From Pantoea coffeiphila (lineage in GTDB: Bacteria; Pseudomonadota; Gammaproteobacteria; Enterobacterales; Enterobacteriaceae), in the NCBI RefSeq assembly GCF_016909495.1, contig NZ_JAFBFW010000002.1:1-64000 (forward strand): 64,000 nt of DNA, read 5' to 3'. The position numbers and the translations under genes were made by a program. Numbering within the stretch: the stretch's first letter is position 1; every line of letters begins with the position of its first letter. The notes under the pieces were generated by a model. The model had not been told where the DNA came from and did no database searches. It was given only the letters and a program-made list of their open reading frames with translations. Shown here piece by piece: positions 42,036-51,016 of this stretch.

Positions 42036-42109
42036 CTGCACCAACCCCAAAGGCGCAGTCAACCTAAAAAGTAACAAGGATTTTGCCCGCGCAGCGCGGG
42101 CTTTTTTTT
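42035..42109 (+). ncRNA. Candidate small RNA
   Basis: No open frame of note, but a strong terminator (GCCCGC/GCGGGC at 42085-42101 plus eight T) stands here without an upstream plus-strand gene. A -10-like TAGAAT at 42023-42028 would start an RNA of about 75 nt with a 5' hairpin (ACTGC 42035-42039/GCAGT 42055-42059) and a linker AACCTAAAAAGTAACAAGG. It is convergent with DsrA. Family not recognised. Confidence 0.5.
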
Positions 42110-42162
42110 GCCCGCCGTTCCTGACATCTCTTACCTGATACCCGTGATGCCCTTCGATTGGT

Positions 42163-42241
42163 AAAAAAAACCCCAGCCGCTGGCCAGGGTAAATTGTTCA
42201 CATTAAAAATAAAATTCGTTACTCGGGGAAATCCTTTTACA
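42163..42241 (-). ncRNA. dsrA: DsrA small regulatory RNA (divergent homolog)
   Basis: Minus-strand sequence GGATTTCCCCGAGTAACGAA, then TTTTATTTTTAATGTG, aligns with the E. coli DsrA core (GATTTCCTGGTGTAACGAAT, then TTTTTAAGTG), which frees rpoS and represses hns. It ends in a hairpin (CCAG/CTGG within CCC/GGG) with eight T (42163-42170). The promoter TTAGTC/TAGGGT with a 17-bp spacer (-10 at 42247-42252) predicts a start near 42241 and an RNA of about 79 nt (E. coli 87). The place, between dsrB and mpgP (yedP), is that of E. coli dsrA. Confidence 0.72.
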
Positions 42242-42527
42242 GCACTACCCTAACCCGTTCTGGCATTAAGACTAATCCTAAGTTCACGCATTAATGTGTA
42301 CAACAATCGTTAACTTGTACAGGAAAACCCGCACCAGTTCTGCGCTGTGGGCATTCTGGCACTTTTGCAACCGGCCAAAAAATCAGCATTTTTTTTAGGA
42401 TTAATCCGCATACCAGCCTGTATCAGGCGAACTTCCACACCCCACAAGGTGACGATAGCTTGACTATACTTTGTGCTGATACGGTGGTCTTACTGTCACA
42501 CCGGGCTAATTTCGCGAGGTTAAAACT

Positions 42528-43343
42528 ATGCTTACACTGCAGGAACCTCTGATGATCGTTACCGATCTCGACGGCTCACTGCTCGATCATCACACCTACA
42601 GCTGGCAACCCGCCACGGAGTGGCTGACGCGTCTGAAAGAACACCACATCCCACTGGTGATCTGCTCCAGTAAAACAGCCGCGGAAATTGTGCCGCTGCA
42701 GCAGGAACTGGGTTTCGGCGGTTCGCCGTTTATCAGCGAAAACGGTGCTGTCGTTCACTATGGCGATGCTCAGTCGGCGCTCACCGGCCAGTTATCCCCC
42801 CAGGACTATCGGGCGATCTGCCATACCCTGCTGAATCTCCGGCAGCGTGACGCTTTTAAATTTATCGGCTTTGCCGACGTCAGTGAAAAAGAGATTGCCG
42901 AGTGGACCGGGCTGACCCCGGCTTTAGCTGCCCGGGCCAAAATGCGCGAAGCATCCGAAAGCCTGATCTGGCGGGACAGCAGAGAACAATTTGACCTGTT
43001 CCGGGTACGGCTGAATGAGGCGGAACTGGAGCTGGTTCAGGGCGGGCGTTTCTGGCACGTCATGAGCAAGGGAAGTGGCAAAGGTGCTGCGCTGCGCTGG
43101 CTGCTTGAGCACGCCCCTTCTTCGGCTTCTCCGCACAGCCGCCGCCCGATCACCATTGGCCTGGGCGACGGACCTAACGATGCGCCAATGCTCGACAGTG
43201 TCGATTATGCCGTGGTCATTCGCGGCTACAGCAAAAATCCGGTGCTCCTTGAGCGAGCCGACAAACAGCATATCTATCGCAGTACCGCCCGGGGCCCGGA
43301 AGGCTGGGTTGAAGGCCTGAACCATTTTATCACTCCATCCTGA
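42528..43343 (+). CDS. mpgP: Mannosyl/glucosyl-3-phosphoglycerate phosphatase (YedP)
   Basis: HAD-superfamily phosphatase of 271 residues (E. coli YedP 271). Nucleophile Asp in VTDLDGSLLDH, motif II VICSSKTAAE, and motif IV GLGDGPNDAPML. With GpgS coded 30 bp downstream it should complete the synthesis of glucosylglycerate, an osmoprotectant. GAGG precedes ATG. The 0.64-kb gap upstream holds the two RNA genes and a promoter region. Confidence 0.9.
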   Translation: MLTLQEPLMIVTDLDGSLLDHHTYSWQPATEWLTRLKEHHIPLVICSSKTAAEIVPLQQELGFGGSPFISENGAVVHYGDAQSALTGQLSPQDYRAICHTLLNLRQRDAFKFIGFADVSEKEIAEWTGLTPALAARAKMREASESLIWRDSREQFDLFRVRLNEAELELVQGGRFWHVMSKGSGKGAALRWLLEHAPSSASPHSRRPITIGLGDGPNDAPMLDSVDYAVVIRGYSKNPVLLERADKQHIYRSTARGPEGWVEGLNHFITPS

Positions 43344-43372
43344 CTGACCACCTACATTCCAAGGGGATAGCG

Positions 43373-44593
43373 ATGAGCGATTTTTACCAGAACGGCGTAA
43401 TAACTAACTTTCATAATCTCACCGGTCGCAGTCTTAAAGAGTTGGAAAAGGACCTGGTACGCTTTTCGCGCAAACGTAAGATGGGGCTGATTCTGCCCTC
43501 GCTGTTTTCGGAACTTGAAGGCCCGGCGCTGAGCCATATTGTTGATGAGCTGGCACAGGTTCCCTACCTGGGAGAGATCGTTATCGGCCTCGATCGTGCC
43601 GATCGCGATCAGTTTCTTCACGCCCGCGAGTTCTTCTCTCGCCTGCCGCAGCGGCATCGCATTTTGTGGAATGACGGGCCGCGTCTGAAGGCACTGGACG
43701 CCGAACTGGATAAAGAAGGACTCTCCCCCTCACAGCCGGGCAAGGGGCGCAACGTCTGGTTCTGCACCGGCTATACGCTGGCTTCCGATAAATCCTCCTG
43801 CGTGGCACTGCATGACTGCGACATCGTAACCTATGAACGCGGCATGCTGGCGCGGCTGCTTTATCCACTGGCTAACCCCGATTTCCAGTACGAATTCTGT
43901 AAAGGGTTTTATGCCCGGGTGGCCGATAACAAACTTAATGGCCGAGTAGGCCGACTGCTGGTTGGCCCGCTGCTGCGTTCGCTGCAAAAAGTTTACGGCC
44001 ACTCCGAGTATCTGGATTATCTCAGCAGTTTCCGCTACCCGCTTTCCGGCGAATTCGCCATGCGCACGCACGTGCTGAACGGCATCAAAATCCCCGGCGA
44101 CTGGGGGTTGGAAATCGGCGTCCTGTCTGAGATTTACCGCAACTATACCACCCGCCAGAGCTGCCAGGTGGAGATCGCAGATAATTACGACCACAAGCAT
44201 CAGCCGCTGTCGGAGGAGGACGGAACCGGCGGGCTGCGGCGGATGAGCAATGATATTGTGCAGTCGCTGCTGCGTAAAATGGCCACCATGGGCGTGAACA
44301 TCACCAGCGACTCCTTCCGGGTGTTGAAAGCAACCTACTATCGCAATGCGCTGGATATGATGGAGATTTACAACCACGAAGCGGTGATGAATGGCCTGAA
44401 GTTCGATCAGCACGCCGAAGAAGCGGCGGTAGAAATGTTCACCCAGTCAATACTCGAGGCCGGGCAGGCGTTTATTGAACGCCCTAACGAAAAGCCGTTT
44501 ATTCCCAGCTGGAGCCGGGTTCAGTCAGCGTTCCCCGATATTATGCAGCGCATCTATCAGGCGGTTGAAGACGATAACAGCGGCGATGTTTAA
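43373..44593 (+). CDS. gpgS: Glucosyl-3-phosphoglycerate synthase
   Basis: GT81-family glycosyltransferase of 406 residues which joins glucose from an NDP-sugar to 3-phosphoglycerate. Donor-binding and metal-binding parts are visible: LILPSLFSELEG, DKSSCVALHDCDIVTYERGM (metal motif DCD) and YPLSGEFAM, then GDWGLEIGVLSEIYRN. Upstream mpgP codes for the matching phosphatase. E. coli has mpgP next to dgcQ without this gene. The stop overlaps the convergent dgcQ stop by 4 bp. Confidence 0.87.
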   Translation: MSDFYQNGVITNFHNLTGRSLKELEKDLVRFSRKRKMGLILPSLFSELEGPALSHIVDELAQVPYLGEIVIGLDRADRDQFLHAREFFSRLPQRHRILWNDGPRLKALDAELDKEGLSPSQPGKGRNVWFCTGYTLASDKSSCVALHDCDIVTYERGMLARLLYPLANPDFQYEFCKGFYARVADNKLNGRVGRLLVGPLLRSLQKVYGHSEYLDYLSSFRYPLSGEFAMRTHVLNGIKIPGDWGLEIGVLSEIYRNYTTRQSCQVEIADNYDHKHQPLSEEDGTGGLRRMSNDIVQSLLRKMATMGVNITSDSFRVLKATYYRNALDMMEIYNHEAVMNGLKFDQHAEEAAVEMFTQSILEAGQAFIERPNEKPFIPSWSRVQSAFPDIMQRIYQAVEDDNSGDV

Positions 44594-46251
44594 TCTCGAT
44601 GGCGGACGCAGTTGCGTCCGTCCTGTTTCGCCAGATACAGCCTGCGATCGGCAACGGACTGCAGGTTATCCACCTGATACTCACCCTGCTCTTCACTGCT
44701 GCTCACGCCCAGCGATGCGGTAACCTTCAGCGTTTGATGTTTGCCCACCAGCAGCTCTTTTGCCGCCAGCTTGCGGCGAATGCGTTCCGCCACCAGCACG
44801 GCCTCATCCAGCCGGGTGGCCGGGAGCAAAATGCAAAACTCTTCCCCGCCTACCCGACCGGCGATATCGGTTTTCCGCAGCGCCTGACCAATCACCGATG
44901 CCGCGTGGGCCAGCACGCGATCTCCGGCGTGGTGTCCCCAACTGTCGTTAACCGATTTAAAATGATCGAGATCGAGTTGGATTACGGAGAGCGGCTGCTG
45001 CTGTCGGTGATTCAGCGCTGCCAGCTTTTCCGCGCGATCGAAAAAGGCAGTGCGGTTAAACAGCCGCGTTAAGCCATCGTAATTCGCGCGCCAGCTCAGT
45101 TTTTCCTGCAAATTCAGCAGGCTGCCGGTCATCCGAATAATCGTCTGATGGGAAACCAGTACCACAATGCTAAACATCAGCCACGTCAGCAGCAGCACCA
45201 GTCCAACACGACCACTGTCGCCCAGCAGCCCTTCACGCAGCGTCTGCACGTTGACCAGCATGCCGTCGAAATACTGCAGGCGGACCCAACTGACAAAACG
45301 CCCGTCAAAGCGCATTGTCCCGCTGTGGGTTCCGGCAGCCTGTTCGGTCAGCTGCGCCAGCTGTGCTTTGTGCAGACGGTACTCCTCCAGCTGGCTGCCG
45401 TCAGACCAGGCGATCAGATTGAACTGATGACCGACCAGCATTACCCCCCCTTCCTGCCGCGTGCTCAGCGACTGCTGCAGGTACTGCTTGATCTGCTGCG
45501 TGGAGAAATCCATTGCCAGTACGCCGTACCAGTAGCCATCACGATCGACCGGGCGCGCGACCGTCACCACCTTACCCTCGTTATCCATGGAGTCGTAGGG
45601 ATCTGACCACAGGATCTTACGCTGCGGATTGACCTTTGGGTCGAGGTCGACAAAGTAAGGACGCTGTGCCACGCCGGAGAAATTTTCCAGCGAGTGGTTG
45701 CTGCTGGCATCCGGCAGCGTGGAACTGAGGTAGAAACCGGCGCGAGAGATATACCAGAAGCGATAGTGGAAATCGCGCTCCGGCTGGTTAAATTGCAGGA
45801 TCTGGCTCATTTCCAGCACCGCATTTAGCTCATCGGCCAGGCGCCGGGAATCAGACCGGCTGAACAGCGGAAAACGCGTCAGCAGCTCATCGGAAATACC
45901 GTTGATCGGTATGCCACGGGTTTCACTCGGGCTAAGATGCCACAGTGGCGTATGGCGAACGTGCTCAAACTGCTGCAAGAAAGCGGTGGATTTGTCGGTA
46001 ATCAGTGGATCGCCGAGTGAATGCTCCAGCATACTGTGAAAAAACGCCAGTTCATCAAGGTTATGCTGCCACTGATTATCCAGATTGTTCGCCACCGCGC
46101 TGAGACGGGCCAGCTGGTTGGACTCATAGGTGCGCTTCAGCACTATCGCTTCATGCCAGGTGAGCAACGTTAAAAACAGAAACACGAGGGCAAAGCACAG
46201 GTGCACAATATTTTTAGGGTGAAAAAAGCGTGATTCCGTAGGCAAACTCAC
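44590..46251 (-). CDS. dgcQ: Diguanylate cyclase DgcQ
   Basis: A 553-residue membrane protein (E. coli YedQ 564). Helix at about 12-33, a periplasmic double-Cache-like sensor to about 355, helix at about 357-377, and a GGDEF domain at about 390-553 with the active motif RVGGEEFCILL. It makes c-di-GMP; in enterics it affects cellulose. mpgP-dgcQ order is kept from E. coli, with gpgS inserted. Confidence 0.9.
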   Translation of the reverse strand: MSLPTESRFFHPKNIVHLCFALVFLFLTLLTWHEAIVLKRTYESNQLARLSAVANNLDNQWQHNLDELAFFHSMLEHSLGDPLITDKSTAFLQQFEHVRHTPLWHLSPSETRGIPINGISDELLTRFPLFSRSDSRRLADELNAVLEMSQILQFNQPERDFHYRFWYISRAGFYLSSTLPDASSNHSLENFSGVAQRPYFVDLDPKVNPQRKILWSDPYDSMDNEGKVVTVARPVDRDGYWYGVLAMDFSTQQIKQYLQQSLSTRQEGGVMLVGHQFNLIAWSDGSQLEEYRLHKAQLAQLTEQAAGTHSGTMRFDGRFVSWVRLQYFDGMLVNVQTLREGLLGDSGRVGLVLLLTWLMFSIVVLVSHQTIIRMTGSLLNLQEKLSWRANYDGLTRLFNRTAFFDRAEKLAALNHRQQQPLSVIQLDLDHFKSVNDSWGHHAGDRVLAHAASVIGQALRKTDIAGRVGGEEFCILLPATRLDEAVLVAERIRRKLAAKELLVGKHQTLKVTASLGVSSSEEQGEYQVDNLQSVADRRLYLAKQDGRNCVRHRD

Positions 46252-46643
46252 TCGATTTCTCCCGGTTGCACCATGGCCGTTTTACCTGATGATTTTAGAC
46301 AATGAGTGCTATTGGCGCTATATCCGCCACGGGCTTATTTATCGACACTTATTGATCTGAAACATTTTAAAAGTGCCCTTTCGCCGGAAAGACGACGCTA
46401 ACGGGGATTTTTCACTATATTGATTCCGTCAGACTGCGGCAGTGGACATCATTGCCATAGCGAAAAAATGAAGCTTTGGATAAACATTGACCAGCCGGAG
46501 CGACACAGTACCCAGCGGCCAGCAAAAAAAAGGTATACTCGGCAAAGCTGAATTGGGGTCCCCTGCTGTCCGAGCCATTACAGCCGACAGGCGTCATGGC
46601 GGCTCCCCTCTCTCCCATTTGAGTAGAGACTATCGAACTGAAT
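46252..46643. other. Gap between dgcQ and mfd
   Basis: It should contain the divergent promoters of dgcQ and mfd. A 67-codon minus-strand frame (46415-46618) has neither ribosome site nor recognisable content. No ldtC/bhsA homolog is found next to mfd, unlike in E. coli. Confidence 0.45.
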
Positions 46644-49600
46644 ATGCCTGAAAACTATCGTTATACTCTTCCCTCACGCGCCGGCGATCAGCGGCTGCTG
46701 GGGCAGCTCACGGGCGCTGCCTGCGCCGTAGAATGCGCCGAAATTGTTGAACGCCATGCCGGCCCGGTGCTGTTAATTGCGCCAGATATGCAGAATGCTC
46801 TGCGGTTGCAGGATGAAATCCGCCAGTTTACGGAACAGCCGGTGATGACGCTGGCTGACTGGGAAACGCTGCCTTTCGACAGTTTTTCGCCGCACCAGGA
46901 AATTATCTCTTCGCGCCTCTCCACGCTTTACCAGCTGCCATCGCTAAGCCACGGTATTTTGATTTTACCGGTTAATACCCTGATGCAGCGCGTGTGCCCG
47001 CACAGTTTCCTGCACGGACATGCGCTGGTGATGAGCAAGGGGCAGAAGCTCTCCCGCGATACGCTGCGTTCACAGCTTGAACAGGCGGGCTACCGCAGCG
47101 TTGATCAGGTGATGGAACACGGCGAATACGCCACGCGCGGTGCCCTGTTGGACCTGTATCCAATGGGCAGCGACCGCCCGTACCGCATCGACTTTTTCGA
47201 TGATGAAATCGACAGTCTGCGTCTGTTTGACGTTGATACGCAGCGTACTCAGGAAGAAGTTTCCGCCATCAATCTGCTGCCTGCTCACGAGTTCCCGACT
47301 GATAAAAATGCCATCGAGCTGTTCCGCTCCCAGTGGCGTGAGCAATTTGACGTTCGCCGTGAACCGGAACATATCTATCAGCAAGTCAGCAAAGGCACCC
47401 TGCCTGCCGGAATCGAATACTGGCAGCCGCTGTTTTTCGACAAGCCTTTACCCGCGCTGTTCAGCTACCTGCCTGCCAGTACCCTGCTGGTGGTGGCGGG
47501 CGATCTGGAAAGCAGCGCCGAGCGTTTCTGGCTGGATGTGAATACGCGTTACGAAAATCGCAAAGTCGATCCGATGCGCCCTCTGCTTTCACCACCGGCT
47601 CTGTGGTTACGCTGCGATGAATTATTTGCCGAACTGAAAAACTGGCCGCGTATTCAGCTGCGTACCGATCTGCTGACAGACAAAGCGGCGAATACCAATC
47701 TGCAGTATCAACCGCTGCCGGATCTGGCCGTGCAGGCACAGGCCAAATCACCGCTGGAAGCGCTGCGGAAGTTTCTGGAATCCTTCAGCGGTTCGGTGGT
47801 GTTCTCCGTTGAGAGTGAAGGCCGCCGTGAAACGCTGCAGGAACTGCTGGCACGTATCAAGCTGAAGCCCAAAACGGTACGTTCGCTGAAAGAAGTCAGT
47901 AAGCCAGGTCATTACCTGCTGATCGGTGCCAGCGAGCACGGCTTTATCGACGGGTTGCGCAATCTGGCGCTGATTTGCGAGAGCGATCTGCTGGGCGAGC
48001 GCGTAAGTCGACGCCGCCAGGACAGCAAACGGACCATTAACCCGGACGTGCTGATCCGTAACCTCGCCGAGCTGCATCCGGGCCAGCCGGTGGTCCACCT
48101 TGAGCACGGCGTGGGGCGCTATATCGGTCTGACCACGCTGGAGACCGGCGGCATCACGGCAGAATATCTGATGCTGGCCTATGCCGGAGATGCCAAGCTT
48201 TATGTGCCAGTATCGTCGCTGCACCTGATTAGCCGCTACGCCGGTGGCGCCGAAGAGAATGCGCCGCTGCACAAGCTGGGCAGCGATGCCTGGACGCGCG
48301 CCCGGCAGAAAGCCGCCGAAAAAGTGCGTGACGTGGCCGCCGAGCTGCTGGACATCTATGCCCAGCGTGAAGCGAAAAAAGGCTTTGCCTTTAAGCACGA
48401 CCGGCAGCAGTACCAGCTGTTCTGCGACGGATTCCCGTTTGAAACCACACCGGACCAGGCGCAGGCCATCAACGCGGTACTGAGCGATATGTGCCAGCCG
48501 CTGGCGATGGACCGCCTGGTGTGTGGTGACGTCGGCTTTGGTAAAACCGAAGTGGCGATGCGCGCCGCATTCCTGGCGGTGGAAAACCACAAGCAGGTGG
48601 CGGTGCTGGTGCCCACCACCCTGCTGGCACAGCAGCATTATGATAACTTCCGCGATCGCTTCGCCAACTGGCCGGTACGTATTGAGATGCTCTCCCGCTT
48701 CCGAACCGCGAAAGAACAGGCACTGGTTCAGGCCGAAGCCGGCGAGGGTAAAGTTGATATTCTGATCGGCACACACAAGCTGTTGCAGAATGACATCAAA
48801 TGGCGCGACCTTGGTTTACTAATCGTCGATGAGGAGCACCGTTTCGGCGTGCGTCACAAAGAGCGTATCAAAGCGATGCGCGCCGACGTCGATATTCTGA
48901 CGCTGACCGCCACGCCAATTCCGCGCACCTTGAATATGGCGATGAGCGGCATGCGCGACCTGTCGATTATTGCCACTCCGCCGGCACGTCGCCTGGCAGT
49001 GAAAACCTTCGTTCGCGAGTATGACGATCTGGTGGTACGCGAGGCGATTCTGCGTGAGGTGCTGCGCGGCGGGCAGGTTTATTACCTGTATAACGACGTG
49101 GAAAATATCGAAAAAGCCGCACAGCGTTTATCTACGCTGGTGCCGGAAGCGCGGGTGGCGATCGGTCACGGCCAGATGCGCGAGCGCGAGCTGGAGCGGG
49201 TGATGAACGACTTCCATCACCAGCGTTTTAACGTGCTGGTCTGTACCACGATTATTGAGACCGGTATCGATATTCCTACGGCCAATACCATTATTATTGA
49301 GCGCGCCGACCACTTTGGTCTGGCACAGCTGCACCAGCTGCGCGGCCGCGTGGGCCGTTCGCATCACCAGGCCTATGCCTGGCTGCTGACGCCGCATCCG
49401 AAAGCAATGACCGTTGATGCCCATAAGCGCCTGGAGGCGATCGCCTCGCTGGAGGATCTGGGGGCTGGTTTCGCGCTCGCCACCCACGATCTTGAGATCC
49501 GTGGTGCAGGTGAGCTGCTGGGTGAAGGCCAGAGCGGGCAAATGGAAACCATTGGCTTCTCGCTGTATATGGAGCTGCTGGAAAACGCGGTGACCGCGCT

Positions 49601-50087
49601 GAAAGAAGGCCGTGAGCCGTCGCTGGAGGATTTGACCAGCAGCCAGACCGAAATTGAGCTGCGCATGCCGTCGCTGCTGCCGGATGATTTTATTCCTGAC
49701 GTGAATACCCGCCTTTCATTCTACAAGCGGATAGCCAGTGCCCAGCAGCAGGGCGATCTGGACGATCTGAAGGTCGAACTGATCGATCGTTTCGGTTTAC
49801 TGCCTGATGCGGCGCGTAACCTGTTGGATATTGCGGCTCTGCGGCTGATTGCTCAGAAGCTGGGCGTGCGCAAGATTGAAGCCAGCGATAACGGTGGTTA
49901 TGTTGAGTTTGCCGAGAAGAATAAGGTCGATCCGATGTGGCTGATTGGGCTGCTGCAAAAGGAGCCGAAGCACTGGCGTCTTGATGGCCCGACGCGCCTG
50001 AAGTTTATTCGCGATTTGGCGGAGCGTAAGGTGCGGATGAAGTGGGTACAGGAGTTTATGCAGCGTATGCAGGAGAACGTGGGCTGA
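46644..50087 (+). CDS. mfd: Transcription-repair coupling factor Mfd
   Basis: An 1147-residue translocase (E. coli 1148) which removes stalled RNA polymerase and recruits UvrA. UvrB-like region at about 1-340, polymerase-binding domain at about 470-550 (HLEHGVGRYIGL), then RecG-like motor with Walker A CGDVGFGKTEVAMRA, DEEHRFG box, TATPIPRTL and RVGRSHHQAYAW, and the C-terminal TRCF domain. Complete. Followed by structured repeats, with no clear terminator. Confidence 0.97.
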   Translation: MPENYRYTLPSRAGDQRLLGQLTGAACAVECAEIVERHAGPVLLIAPDMQNALRLQDEIRQFTEQPVMTLADWETLPFDSFSPHQEIISSRLSTLYQLPSLSHGILILPVNTLMQRVCPHSFLHGHALVMSKGQKLSRDTLRSQLEQAGYRSVDQVMEHGEYATRGALLDLYPMGSDRPYRIDFFDDEIDSLRLFDVDTQRTQEEVSAINLLPAHEFPTDKNAIELFRSQWREQFDVRREPEHIYQQVSKGTLPAGIEYWQPLFFDKPLPALFSYLPASTLLVVAGDLESSAERFWLDVNTRYENRKVDPMRPLLSPPALWLRCDELFAELKNWPRIQLRTDLLTDKAANTNLQYQPLPDLAVQAQAKSPLEALRKFLESFSGSVVFSVESEGRRETLQELLARIKLKPKTVRSLKEVSKPGHYLLIGASEHGFIDGLRNLALICESDLLGERVSRRRQDSKRTINPDVLIRNLAELHPGQPVVHLEHGVGRYIGLTTLETGGITAEYLMLAYAGDAKLYVPVSSLHLISRYAGGAEENAPLHKLGSDAWTRARQKAAEKVRDVAAELLDIYAQREAKKGFAFKHDRQQYQLFCDGFPFETTPDQAQAINAVLSDMCQPLAMDRLVCGDVGFGKTEVAMRAAFLAVENHKQVAVLVPTTLLAQQHYDNFRDRFANWPVRIEMLSRFRTAKEQALVQAEAGEGKVDILIGTHKLLQNDIKWRDLGLLIVDEEHRFGVRHKERIKAMRADVDILTLTATPIPRTLNMAMSGMRDLSIIATPPARRLAVKTFVREYDDLVVREAILREVLRGGQVYYLYNDVENIEKAAQRLSTLVPEARVAIGHGQMRERELERVMNDFHHQRFNVLVCTTIIETGIDIPTANTIIIERADHFGLAQLHQLRGRVGRSHHQAYAWLLTPHPKAMTVDAHKRLEAIASLEDLGAGFALATHDLEIRGAGELLGEGQSGQMETIGFSLYMELLENAVTALKEGREPSLEDLTSSQTEIELRMPSLLPDDFIPDVNTRLSFYKRIASAQQQGDLDDLKVELIDRFGLLPDAARNLLDIAALRLIAQKLGVRKIEASDNGGYVEFAEKNKVDPMWLIGLLQKEPKHWRLDGPTRLKFIRDLAERKVRMKWVQEFMQRMQENVG

Positions 50088-50180
50088 CGGGCGATTTGGT
50101 CCGTTTTATTGTGCTGAGTTCGGTTCAGCAGTGGAGTTTAAGTTAAACGCTTGTAGCTGTCTGAACCGTTTTGCGGCGCT

Positions 50181-50376
50181 GAGCGGCAGAGTCCCCCTTC
50201 GGGCGGGTCATCGCGTCGCTTCGCGATACCTTCTCTCCGATCGTCAGCCTGTCGGACCGCCTGAGACGTGCCATCCATGGCACGGCTCAGGCTTTCGTCC
50301 ACATCCCTGTGGCCGAATCCTGGCTTCCTCTCTTCGCTCAGCGCTGCGGATTGCCCGTAGGGTGCCCCTGCCGCTC
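50181..50376 (-). repeat. Structured GGA-hairpin repeat, copy D (inverted)
   Basis: A 196-bp minus-strand module; terminal arms GAGCGGCAG (50181-50189) and CTGCCGCTC (50368-50376). Minus-strand hairpins: CCACA/TGTGG with loop GGGA (50299-50312) and CGTGCCA/TGGCACG with loop TGGA (50267-50284), nested in an outer GCCTGAG/CTCAGGC stem (50259-50265/50286-50292) after one mismatch, the same design as copy A. A TCGC-GAA-GCGA hairpin near 50213-50226 corresponds to the CCGCGC/GCGCGG stem of A. Sequence GGGCAATCCGCAGCGCTGAG is shared with copy F. Confidence 0.75.
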
Positions 50377-50426
50377 CGCTTTTACATTCTGCGTTGCCTG
50401 CTAAAAAATCGTGTTCGTCCGCCACA

Positions 50427-50640
50427 AGAAATACATTTCACATCGCGATTAAAGAAAGATTGAAGGGACGGACTCTGCGGTGGCTGCCGGGCATTCCGCA
50501 GCGCTGGGGTGGCAGCAACTGGCCAGGAGACGCCAGCAGGGAAGCTGGTTTCAGGCTAAATTGGGTTCGGGTGGCAAGCAGGCAGCCCGTTAACGGCAAT
50601 TGCTGGCATTTTTCCTGGTATTTTATGTGCTGCGAAATAT
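50427..50640 (+). repeat. Structured repeat, copy E (right part lost)
   Basis: Positions about 50427-50530 are a diverged duplicate of 50653-50760, including the flank ACAAGAAATACATTTCACATC and the left arm CTGCGGTGGCTGCCGGGCA. The first hairpin is broken (GACGCCAGCAGGGAAGCTGG), and no right arm follows. As at 1-216, a truncated copy lies just ahead of a full one. Confidence 0.65.
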
Positions 50641-50698
50641 ACGCAATGCACCACCAGAAATACGTTTCACATCGCGATAAAGAGAGATAAAAAGGGAA

Positions 50699-50896
50699 AG
50701 CCTCTGCGGTGGCTGCCGGGCAATCCGCAGCGCTGAGGTGGCAGCAGCTGGCCAGGAGACGCCAGCAGGACGCTGGCGTCAGGCGGAGTCGGGTCAGGGA
50801 CGACCCGTCTTTGCCGGTCCGACCGGCCAGATGCTGACACCGAAGGCATCGTGCAGAGCACGACGCGAGGACCGCCCTGCAGCCACCGCAGAGGCT
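50699..50896 (+). repeat. Structured GGA-hairpin repeat, copy F (full length)
   Basis: A 198-bp module with a perfect 18-bp terminal inverted repeat (50699-50716 with 50879-50896) that differs from the arms of A and C. Hairpins: GACGCCAGC-AGGAC-GCTGGCGTC (50758-50780); CGGGTC/GACCCG with loop AGGGAC (50790-50807) in place of the CGGTACA stem of A; TCGTGC-AGA-GCACGA (near 50849-50863) in place of CCGCGC/GCGCGG. These paired changes support a conserved fold. Confidence 0.85.
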
Positions 50897-50925
50897 GAAC
50901 CGAGCACCTGAACTTCCAGCAACGC

Positions 50926-50983
50926 CAGTAACTTCAGTAACTTCAGTAACTTCAGTAACTTCAGTAACTTCAGTAACTTCAGT
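50926..50983 (+). repeat. Tandem array, six units of 9 bp (CAGTAACTT)
   Basis: Six perfect CAGTAACTT units plus CAGT, preceded by a diverged unit (CCAGCAACG), 30 bp after the right arm of repeat F and 33 bp before the ycfJ stop. Confidence 0.95.
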
Positions 50984-51016
50984 GATTTTCGACCAAATTC
51001 GCCCTCAAACCAACAA

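Noticed and set aside
46415-46618. 67-codon minus-strand frame upstream of mfd
   Set aside because: No ribosome site, no family, and it lies over the expected mfd promoter.
50131-50463. 110-codon frame over repeat D
   Set aside because: It follows the inverted module and ends in its flank; not shared with the other modules.
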